NCBI GenBank assembly: GCA_028872685.1
Contig: JAPKEI010000044.1
Location: 1-12,334, forward strand
Origin: Verrucomicrobiota bacterium
GTDB taxonomy: Bacteria; Verrucomicrobiota; Verrucomicrobiia; Limisphaerales; UBA1100
Direction: 5' to 3'
DNA: 12,334 nucleotides
This document shows, in pieces, positions 1-5,393 of the stretch. The position numbers and the translations under genes are program-made. Positions within the stretch are counted from its first letter, which is position 1. Every line of letters begins with the position of its first letter. The notes under the pieces are model-generated. The model saw only the letters and a list, made by a program, of their open reading frames with translations, made no database searches and was not told where the DNA came from.

Positions 1-50
1 CCGCCCAGCAACACCAACAGGAACAGAAAAATGGAATCGGATACACTCAT
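1..50 (-). CDS. N-terminus of an unidentified protein, cut by the left window edge
   Basis: An ATG at 50..48 overlaps the TGA stop (49..47) of the TonB-like gene, giving an ATGA junction like the two others in this operon. Only 16 codons are visible, reading MSVSDSIFLFLLVLLG. After a short polar start this is strongly hydrophobic, so a membrane segment or signal peptide is likely. The overlap and shared strand suggest it is the fourth gene of the ExbB/ExbD/TonB-like operon. Nothing more can be said about its family from this fragment. Confidence 0.55.
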   Translation of the reverse strand, partial: MSVSDSIFLFLLVLLG

Positions 51-841
51 TCGCGCCGCGGTTCCTCCTCGAGATTGGTGACCGTCAATGGATTCGTATG
101 CCAATGGAAAATCAAATCGCCCGTAGTGAAGTGGGAAGCATCCAGCGGTGCAGCGGGCGCGTTGGTGGTTTTCGAAAATTGAATCGCGCGTCGCGCCAAT
201 GCCAGCGCCATTGCATCCGCCGGTGCATGGCCCGAGCCGGCCAAACGCACGACGCTAAACACACGCCCACCGAGATTCACCATCACCTGCACCCGCGTGG
301 GCTGCAGCAGCGAGGTGTGATTCCACGTTTTCAGCTTGGGCGATGTGATCAATTTGCGTCCGGCCAAATCGCCCGCTACTTCCAACCGACTCGCCTTGGG
401 CCCTTTCAAGAGCGGTACATTTAATACCATAATTTCCGGCATCGGTTTCACAAACGCATTGGCGCTGTAGCCAATGTTGGTTTTGAGAATCGAGTCGATG
501 GGGACGGTGAGCAAATTGGTGGGATATGGAATTTCAATCTCCGGCGGCTGCCATCGATGCGGCTGATGCGGCAACATTTCCGGCCGCAGCGATGGGCCGG
601 AAAAACCCTTTGGATTAGGCCGCGCAAACGCAGTTGGATCCTCCAGTGCCAAGGATTCCAACAATCCAGCGCTGTTGGTGTTGGCCAGCAAAAGTGATGG
701 GGGATTTTCCGGCCGCGCCGGTGCGTTAGATTGGCGAGAGAGCCACCACAAGCCGCCGCCCTGCAGCACGAACACCACCGCTACCCACCAACCCCAATGA
801 AAGCGCCCCGCGGAGGGCGTGCTGCCGGTGGGGGTGGTCAT
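47..841 (-). CDS. TonB-like energy-transducer protein, single N-terminal membrane helix
   Basis: This 264-aa protein starts at the ATG at 841, which forms an ATGA overlap with the exbD stop; a longer frame reaches 895 but would run well into exbD. Residues about 15-34 (WGWWVAVVFVLQGGGLWWLS) form one membrane helix, followed by a Pro/Asn-rich periplasmic stretch to about residue 120. The C-terminal third contains a pattern like the TonB C-terminal domain: a VMVNLGGRVFSVVRL strand pair, SGHAPADAMALALARRAIQF like the helix after the usual SSG, and a closing strand GDLIFHWHT. It follows exbB and exbD, where tonB is commonly found, so an energy-transducing role toward an outer-membrane partner is inferred. 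The domain match is by eye and the sequence is divergent. It could instead be a TolA-like or lineage-specific partner. Confidence 0.6.
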   Translation of the reverse strand: MTTPTGSTPSAGRFHWGWWVAVVFVLQGGGLWWLSRQSNAPARPENPPSLLLANTNSAGLLESLALEDPTAFARPNPKGFSGPSLRPEMLPHQPHRWQPPEIEIPYPTNLLTVPIDSILKTNIGYSANAFVKPMPEIMVLNVPLLKGPKASRLEVAGDLAGRKLITSPKLKTWNHTSLLQPTRVQVMVNLGGRVFSVVRLAGSGHAPADAMALALARRAIQFSKTTNAPAAPLDASHFTTGDLIFHWHTNPLTVTNLEEEPRRE

Positions 842-1275
842 TGCGTTTTTGCCTCGACGGATGTTTCGAGCAACCCCGGTTGCGTGGCCAGCCACGTTTT
901 GTGAATGCCCACCGCGCGCGCGATTGCGGCCACACGTGTGATAGATTCTTGACTCGCGCGGCGATCGGCCTGCAGCACGAGTAATAAATTAGTGTGCCCA
1001 GCCGCCGCGTGCTCCAGCTCTCTCGGCAAATCATTCCATGTCACAGCCACGTTGCGAAAAAATAAATCACCCTTTCGGTTCAACGCCACCACCAGCGTGC
1101 CAGAGTAGCCTTCCGGCAGTGCGCCCGCCACTCTTGGCAATTCCACCGCCACACCTGGCGTGAGTAGCAATGCCTTGTTTTGAATCAGATAAAAAAGAAG
1201 TAAAAACATCATAGCCGCAATCGGCACGGCGCCGGGCAGTTCACAGCGAAGTTGATGTCGTCGGCGGAATTTCAC
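838..1275 (-). CDS. exbD: ExbD/TolR-family protein lacking the usual membrane aspartate
   Basis: This 145-aa protein begins with GTG at 1275, which overlaps the exbB stop as GTGA. It has a basic cytoplasmic N-terminus (residues 1-10), one membrane helix at about 15-38, the ExbD hallmark VAVELP at 43-48 just after it, and a periplasmic domain with the LQADRRASQESITRVAAIAR helix typical of ExbD. In the family, a Pro-x-x-Asp motif near the start of the helix carries the protonatable Asp (Asp25 in E. coli ExbD). Here the aligned residues are P18-I-A-A21, so the Asp is replaced by Ala; codons on the minus strand read CCG ATT GCG GCT. The role would be stator/rotor partner of ExbB in the inner membrane. 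Whether it conducts protons is doubtful. Family assignment is good, function uncertain. Confidence 0.8.
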   Translation of the reverse strand: MKFRRRHQLRCELPGAVPIAAMMFLLLFYLIQNKALLLTPGVAVELPRVAGALPEGYSGTLVVALNRKGDLFFRNVAVTWNDLPRELEHAAAGHTNLLLVLQADRRASQESITRVAAIARAVGIHKTWLATQPGLLETSVEAKTQ

Positions 1276-1937
1276 GGCTGCTTAAATAAATCCGCGTCTT
1301 CTGTGGGAGCAGCCGAAGCATCATCGGCTTTCTTTTTGCGACGACCCGGTTTTTCCATTTCACTCACCATCAGCAAGGCGTCGAGCGAAGTTTTTTCCAT
1401 ATCCAAAACAATATCTCCCACCACGGTGACGAGATGGTTGTAGCCCACATAACACGGCACACCCACCGCCAGTCCAAGCGCGAGCGGCATCAACGATAGA
1501 GCAAAGTGTGCGTGATGATCAGTGATCACAGCCTCGCCGGTCTTCATAAAACCGAGCACCGAGCCGAGCAACCCGAGCAGCGGTGCCACTTGCCCGAGCG
1601 TGGCTAGCACGCCGAGACGTTGTTCCAGCCGAGCGGTTTCCATGCTGCCGGATTGTTGCAACGCTTCCTTCACCTCTTCGCGAGGGCGATTGTGTTGGGT
1701 GAGGACGGTCTTCACCAAACGCGCGGCGGGGCTGGGTGTGGCGTCACAAATGTCGATGGCCTCCACCAGGTTTTTCTGGCGGAGCACATTTTTCAGGCCA
1801 CCAAGGAGGGCGGTGGTATTGATCTGCACGCGATGATACGTGAGGCGTCGCTCCACAAACACCACCGCGCCCAGCGCGCTGGCGGCCAGCAACACCCAAA
1901 CCATCGATCCCCCCTGCAGCAAAGTCGCAGCAAACAT
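1272..1937 (-). CDS. exbB: ExbB/TolQ/MotA-family membrane protein with altered pore residues
   Basis: This is a 221-aa protein if it starts at the ATG at 1937. The frame stays open to 2138, but that extension is not family-like and overlaps the divergent dUTPase gene. There are three membrane helices: about residues 11-29, 108-130 and 143-168. The second carries APLLGLLGSVLGFM (118-131), the family signature, with Ser126 in place of the usual Thr. The third, ALGLAVGVPCYVGYN (153-167), matches the family's GL-x-VAIPA...YN pattern. The residues aligned with E. coli ExbB Glu176 and Thr181 are Leu147 and Leu152. The protein should form the pentameric inner-membrane channel that holds ExbD. The C-terminus is a charged tail rich in Lys and Asp. 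Relative length and all three helices support an intact gene. Confidence 0.85.
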   Translation of the reverse strand: MFAATLLQGGSMVWVLLAASALGAVVFVERRLTYHRVQINTTALLGGLKNVLRQKNLVEAIDICDATPSPAARLVKTVLTQHNRPREEVKEALQQSGSMETARLEQRLGVLATLGQVAPLLGLLGSVLGFMKTGEAVITDHHAHFALSLMPLALGLAVGVPCYVGYNHLVTVVGDIVLDMEKTSLDALLMVSEMEKPGRRKKKADDASAAPTEDADLFKQP

Positions 1938-2022
1938 GTCTGTTTGTAAATCAACCGCCCGCCCTAGGTCACGCCAATAACTTCGCCTTGCCGCCGCCGC
2001 CTTCCCCAGCCCACTCTCGTGA

Positions 2023-2403
2023 ATGAGCCAACCTGACCAACTTCGCGAACTTTTTCGCATGCAGAAATCCCTCAACGAACGCATCGGCGTGCAAACCGAT
2101 AGCATGACCGATGAGCAGAAAACCGAGTGGACCCTCAACTATTGCCGCGCGATGGGGCAGGAACTCGCCGAGCTGACCGACAGTGTCCCGTGGAAATGGT
2201 GGGCCAAGTACCAAAAGCTCGACGAACAAAATGCGCGCGTGGAGGTGGTCGACCTATTTCACTTTCTCATCAGCCTCGCACAGGTTTTGGGGATGAGCGC
2301 AGATGATGTTTATGAAGCGTATTTGAAAAAGAACGAGGTTAACTTCCAACGCCAAGATAGTGGCTACACGGAAAAAGACCACGACGACTCAAAGCATATT
2401 TAA
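2023..2403 (+). CDS. dUTP diphosphatase, dimeric all-alpha (MazG-like) type
   Basis: The 126-aa product matches the all-alpha dimeric dUTPase family, which hydrolyses dUTP to dUMP and pyrophosphate, keeps uracil out of DNA and supplies dUMP for dTMP synthesis. Visible motifs are the first metal-binding helix QELAEL (46-51; Glu47 and Glu50), the characteristic PWKWWAK (56-62), the second metal helix EVVDLFHF (74-81; Glu74 and Asp77), and the C-terminal KKNEVNFQRQDSGY (102-115) typical of this family. The start at 2023 lies 85 bases from the divergent exbB start and shows no clear Shine-Dalgarno sequence. Its TAA is 11 bases before the hpt start, so the two nucleotide-metabolism genes are probably co-transcribed. 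The C-terminal tail is acidic and His-rich (EKDHDDSKHI). Confidence 0.88.
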   Translation: MSQPDQLRELFRMQKSLNERIGVQTDSMTDEQKTEWTLNYCRAMGQELAELTDSVPWKWWAKYQKLDEQNARVEVVDLFHFLISLAQVLGMSADDVYEAYLKKNEVNFQRQDSGYTEKDHDDSKHI

Positions 2404-2414
2404 CCTAAATAGAT

Positions 2415-2975
2415 ATGGCTGCCACCCCGCCACCGAAGCATTTGCGTGATGAAGTCGAGAGCGTGCTCATCGGCGAAACCGAAATCGCCGCACGCGTGCG
2501 CGAACTGGCGGCGGACATTGAGCGCGACTTCGCCGGAAAGGATTTACTGGTCGTCGCCCTACTCACCGGCACCGTGCCTTTCCTCGCCGATCTCATCCGC
2601 CACATCGCGCTGCCGATGCGGCTGGATTTCATGGGCGTTTCCAGTTACGGCAACAACACCGCACCGGGCGAACTGGTCTTCACCAAAGAACTCCGCCTCG
2701 AAGCCTGCGACCGCGATGTGCTCCTCGTCGACGACATCCTCGACACCGGCAGAACCCTCCGCGCCGTCATCGACAAACTCAATGCCCTCCAGCCCCGCAG
2801 CCTAAAGACCTGCGTGCTGCTCGAGAAAAAATCCCGCCGCACCGAAACCATCCCCGCCGATTACATCGGCTTCGAAGTCCCTGACGAATTCGTAATCGGC
2901 TACGGCCTCGACTACGCCGAGCGTTATCGCAACCTGCCGTTTATTGGGGTGTTGAAACCAGAAGTGTATTCGTGA
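2415..2975 (+). CDS. hpt: Hypoxanthine phosphoribosyltransferase
   Basis: This 186-aa cytoplasmic enzyme joins hypoxanthine (and often guanine) to PRPP in purine salvage. The PRPP-binding loop VLLVDDILDTGRTL (102-115) has the two acidic residues and the TG-T turn. Upstream, VALLTGTVPFLADLIR (47-62) matches the first active-site loop, though Thr replaces the common Lys/Asn before Gly. The segment SSYG (76-79) is the mobile-loop motif. The C-terminal half, with GFEVPDEFVIGYGLDYAERY and then RNLPFIGVLKPEVYS, is a near-diagnostic bacterial HPRT ending. Length is normal. The gene starts 11 bases after the dUTPase stop, and its TGA overlaps the moaD GTG start as GTGA, placing salvage and molybdenum-cofactor genes in one transcript. 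Confidence 0.95.
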   Translation: MAATPPPKHLRDEVESVLIGETEIAARVRELAADIERDFAGKDLLVVALLTGTVPFLADLIRHIALPMRLDFMGVSSYGNNTAPGELVFTKELRLEACDRDVLLVDDILDTGRTLRAVIDKLNALQPRSLKTCVLLEKKSRRTETIPADYIGFEVPDEFVIGYGLDYAERYRNLPFIGVLKPEVYS

Positions 2976-3217
2976 AAATTACAGTAAAATTCTGGTCGTA
3001 CTTTCGTGACTTGACCGAATGCGATGAAACTTCACTTGAAGTTGGTGAAGGTGAAACTCTCGGCGACGTTCACTCGGAAGTGATGGCGCAATTCCCAAAG
3101 CTCTCCGAAATGAAAAACAGCACCCTCAAAGCCGTGGGCGTGGATTATCAAACAGACGATTTTATCGTAAGCGATGGCGATGAAGTGTCGCTATTCCCAC
3201 CGGTACAAGGCGGATGA
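2972..3217 (+). CDS. moaD: MoaD, molybdopterin synthase sulfur-carrier subunit
   Basis: This 81-aa protein starts with GTG at 2972 overlapping the hpt stop. It has the ubiquitin-like beta-grasp layout: first strand MKITVKFWSYFRDL, a middle helix around LGDVHSEVMAQFPKL (30-44), and the ending DGDEVSLFPPVQGG. The terminal Gly-Gly (80-81) is the residue pair that is adenylated and then thiocarboxylated so the subunit can donate sulfur to precursor Z (cPMP) when bound to MoaE. Length and the exact GG terminus fit MoaD; a ThiS-type carrier would be shorter. moaE lies 91 bases downstream on the same strand, with a hairpin repeat between the two. Confidence 0.92.
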   Translation: MKITVKFWSYFRDLTECDETSLEVGEGETLGDVHSEVMAQFPKLSEMKNSTLKAVGVDYQTDDFIVSDGDEVSLFPPVQGG

Positions 3218-3239
3218 AAATGTTTGCCACAAGAGCAAA

Positions 3240-3293
3240 GGTAGGGCGTGCTATCCGAGCGCGCCAAGGTGGTTTCGGAGAAACCGCCTTACC
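3240..3293 (+). repeat. REP-like double-hairpin intergenic repeat between moaD and moaE
   Basis: This 54-base unit contains two adjacent stem-loops and has near-inverted ends, GGTAGGGCG (3240-3248) and CGCCTTACC (3285-3293). Hairpin 1 pairs GGCGTGCT (3245-3252) with AGCGCGCC (3258-3265), 8 bp with one G-T pair and loop ATCCG. Hairpin 2 pairs AAGGTGGTTTC (3266-3276) with GAAACCGCCTT (3280-3290), 11 bp with one G-T pair and loop GGA. There is no T-run after either stem, so it is not a standard intrinsic terminator. Hairpin 2 ends 18 bases before the moaE ATG, so it may affect moaE translation or message stability. I see only one copy in the window; calling it a dispersed repeat rests on its resemblance to REP elements. 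Confidence 0.6.
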
Positions 3294-3308
3294 CTCCACA
3301 GTCACCAA

Positions 3309-3686
3309 ATGAAAACCCAACTGACCCTGATCTCCAACCCCATCGCCGAAACCCAACCGGCGATGACTGATGACATGGGCGCGGTGGTGGTATTCCACGG
3401 CGTGGTGCGCGGCAAGGAAGAGGGGAAACCCATCCGCGCCATCCACTACGAAGCCAATGAGCCAATGGCGCGGCGGCAGTTTGAATTGATTTTTGAGTCT
3501 ATTGAACAACAATGGCCGATTGAATCCATCCGCCTCACCCATCGTGTGGACGAGGTTGCGGTGAATGAGGCGTCGTTGTGGGTGGAAGTCACCGCCCCCC
3601 ACCGTGCCGAAGCCTTCGCGGCGTGCCAGTTTTTGATCGATGAAATGAAGAAGAAAGTTCCAATTTGGAAACGCGCACTAAATTAA
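3309..3686 (+). CDS. moaE: MoaE, molybdopterin synthase catalytic subunit
   Basis: With the ATG at 3309 the product is 125 aa. The frame is open back to 3174, but that extension reads through the REP-like repeat and moaD and is not MoaE-like. Family features in order are GAVVVFHGVVRG (24-35) with the conserved Arg34, HYEANEPMA (46-54), the HRVDEVAVNEAS segment (78-89), the His-Arg pair in TAPHRAEAF (95-103), and the C-terminal DEMKKKVPIWKR (111-122). The Lys residues in that last segment match the catalytic lysines near the end of E. coli MoaE. The enzyme converts cPMP to molybdopterin using thiocarboxylated MoaD. It lacks the roughly 25-residue tail that follows WKR in E. coli. Its last 9 bases overlap the convergent exonuclease gene. 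Confidence 0.92.
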   Translation: MKTQLTLISNPIAETQPAMTDDMGAVVVFHGVVRGKEEGKPIRAIHYEANEPMARRQFELIFESIEQQWPIESIRLTHRVDEVAVNEASLWVEVTAPHRAEAFAACQFLIDEMKKKVPIWKRALN

Positions 3687-4430
3687 TTCCACCCCTACGG
3701 GACAGTGATCCGAGCCCATCACATCGGGCAAGATAAACGCCTTTTTCAATCGCGGGCGGAGGCTTTTTGAAATCAAAAAATAATCAATCCGCCAGCCGAT
3801 GTTTCGGGCGCGGGCGTTGAGGCGGTTGCTCCACCACGTGTAATGGCCGCCACCGGTTTCAAATTCACGGAAGGTGTCCACAAAGCCCGCCACTACAAAT
3901 GTATCGAACCCCGCGCGTTCTTCGGAGGTGAAACCGGCGTTTTTTTTGTTGGCCTTGAAATTTGTTAAATCGATTTCTTTGTGCGACACGTTCAAGTCGC
4001 CGCACACAATCACCGGCTTGCGGCGTTCAAGTTTTTTGAGGTACGCAAGAAAAGCACAATCCCATTCCTGCCGATACGGCAAACGCGCAAGGCTGCGTTG
4101 CGCATTGGGCACATAAACATTCACCAAAAAGAAATCGTCGTGCTCAGTGGTCAGCACGCGGCCTTCATGGTCGTGGGCGGCTTTGCCGATGCCGCGTGTG
4201 ATTTTTATGGGCGGCGTTTTGGTGAAGGTCATCACGCCGGCGTAGCCTTTTTTCTCGGCGGGATTCCAGTGGGCTTCGTATGTCTTCGGCCAATCGGGCT
4301 CCACTTGTTCGGGCAACGCGCGGCTTTCTTGCACACAGAGGATGTCCGGCCGGGCTTTTTTCAACCAACTGGCGAAGCCTTTTTTCTGCACGGCGCGCAG
4401 GCCGTTGACATTCCACGAGAGGATTTTCAC
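3678..4430 (-). CDS. xth: Exodeoxyribonuclease III (AP endonuclease, EEP family)
   Basis: The GTG at 4430 gives a 250-aa protein opening with the family start VKILSWNVNGLRA. A frame open to 5315 exists but overlaps purU. Catalytic motifs in order are Asn7 in WNVNG, Glu35 in CVQES, GYAGV (63-67), Tyr106 in VYVPNA, Asp145 and Asn147 in GDLNVSH, the conserved EIDLTNFKANKKNAGFT block (152-168), YTWWS (197-201), GWRIDYF (212-218), and Asp241-His242 in GSDHCPV. This is the Mg-dependent enzyme that cuts DNA at abasic sites and removes 3' blocking groups in base-excision repair. Its GTG shares one base with the purU TAG stop (TAGTG), so translation is probably coupled. Its 3' end overlaps moaE, convergently, by 9 bases. 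A run of eight identical bases lies inside the gene near 3938-3946. Confidence 0.93.
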   Translation of the reverse strand: MKILSWNVNGLRAVQKKGFASWLKKARPDILCVQESRALPEQVEPDWPKTYEAHWNPAEKKGYAGVMTFTKTPPIKITRGIGKAAHDHEGRVLTTEHDDFFLVNVYVPNAQRSLARLPYRQEWDCAFLAYLKKLERRKPVIVCGDLNVSHKEIDLTNFKANKKNAGFTSEERAGFDTFVVAGFVDTFREFETGGGHYTWWSNRLNARARNIGWRIDYFLISKSLRPRLKKAFILPDVMGSDHCPVGVELI

Positions 4431-5278
4431 TACACCTCTTTCACCACGCCCCAATGCACATCGAGCCGCTTGGTGAGATAAATTTTCACGGCCTTGAGCA
4501 AAGCCTTGGCTTCGCATTGTTGACCGGCGGCAACGATTTGTTTGAGCGTCATTCCAGATTTGATGTGAAAACTCTCCTGCGCGATGACCGGCCCTTCGTC
4601 CAATTGCATGCTCACGAAATGCGCGGTGACACCAGCGATTTTCACGCCGTGCTCGTACGCCTGTCGATACGCTTGCGGCCCGGGAAAGCTCGGCAGCAGC
4701 GAGGGATGAATGTTGATGATTTTGTTTTTGTAACGCCACACAAAATCGGGTGACAAAATTTTCATAAACCGCGCGAGCACTACGAAATCCACTTCGTGCG
4801 TTTCCAAAACGCGCAGCGCTTTTTTCTCGGCGCGCGCACGATCGTTCCACGGAATGTGCACGAACGGCAGTTTGTGTTGATGCGCCAGCGATTTGAGGTC
4901 GGGCCGATTGCCCAGCATCACCACCGGATTGGCTTGTTTGAGTTGCCCCTTTTGGAAGGCCGCCAGCAACGCCTCGGGACACGCCGACTCGCGCGTGACC
5001 ATCAACGCCATTCGCTGTTTGCGCCCCGGCTCGGTGAGGCGCAGGCGCATTTCCATTCCTAATTCTTCGCCAAGCGCGTTTAGACCGCGCTTTAATGCCG
5101 CTGGTTTCAATTGCCCATCGCGCCACGAAGCTTGGATGGCCATACTGAATTGCCCGCGCGTGACCGCCTCCTCCAGAGCTTCGATGTTGGCTTTCTTCTC
5201 GAACAGAAAATTCGTGACGCGCGCGATCACACCGGTCTTGTCCCGGCCGATGACAGTAATGGTAGCGAAGCGCTGCAT
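4430..5278 (-). CDS. purU: Formyltetrahydrofolate deformylase
   Basis: Starting at the ATG at 5278, the product is 282 aa, the usual PurU length; the open frame upstream to 5467 is not family-like. Residues about 1-80 form an ACT domain (ITVIGRDKTGVIARVTNFL, 7-25). The C-terminal half is a formyltransferase fold with NIHPSLLPSFPG (189-200) and TAHFVSMQLDEGPVI (218-232). The catalytic triad by alignment is Asn189, His191 and Asp227. PurU hydrolyses 10-formyl-THF to formate and THF, balancing one-carbon units and feeding formate to PurT. The ACT domain separates it from PurN, which lacks one. Position 192 is Pro (PurN-like NIHPS) where PurU often has His. It is the first gene of the purU-xth pair and shows no clear Shine-Dalgarno sequence. 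Confidence 0.9.
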   Translation of the reverse strand: MQRFATITVIGRDKTGVIARVTNFLFEKKANIEALEEAVTRGQFSMAIQASWRDGQLKPAALKRGLNALGEELGMEMRLRLTEPGRKQRMALMVTRESACPEALLAAFQKGQLKQANPVVMLGNRPDLKSLAHQHKLPFVHIPWNDRARAEKKALRVLETHEVDFVVLARFMKILSPDFVWRYKNKIINIHPSLLPSFPGPQAYRQAYEHGVKIAGVTAHFVSMQLDEGPVIAQESFHIKSGMTLKQIVAAGQQCEAKALLKAVKIYLTKRLDVHWGVVKEV

Positions 5279-5370
5279 GTGCGCGCAGCAAAGCAAACCG
5301 ACCCGCGCATAGCAACCTTTTCGCCTTCCAAATCGTACGCTCACGTACAATTGAGCTTGTTTCCGCCGCT

Positions 5371-5376
5371 TATAAT
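5371..5376 (+). promoter_or_regulatory. Candidate -10 box of the MFS transporter gene
   Basis: A perfect TATAAT lies 17 bases before the MFS start codon, inside the 115-base gap between the divergent purU and MFS genes. Transcription would begin near 5383, leaving a very short leader of about 11 bases. The -35 match is poor: TTGAGC at 5351-5356 is only 14 bases upstream. No Shine-Dalgarno sequence is seen before the ATG, which fits a near-leaderless message. The call rests on the hexamer and its position only. Confidence 0.35.
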
Positions 5377-5393
5377 TGGCATAAAAACCGCAC

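Noticed and set aside
1269..2138. Longer ExbB starting at 2138
   Set aside because: The extra 67 residues overlap the divergent dUTPase gene and have no ExbB character; the first helix follows directly after the ATG at 1937.
3174..3308. In-frame extension of moaE upstream, adding 45 residues
   Set aside because: It reads through the REP-like repeat and overlaps the end of moaD; the added residues do not look like MoaE, and family similarity begins after the ATG at 3309.
4431..5315. Long open frame joined to xth, giving a 545-aa protein
   Set aside because: The first part is a shadow of purU in another frame; the exonuclease motif starts exactly at the GTG at 4430.
5335..5348. Inverted repeat GTACG-CTCA-CGTAC between purU and the MFS gene
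   Set aside because: A 5-bp stem is too short to call an operator or terminator without conservation data.
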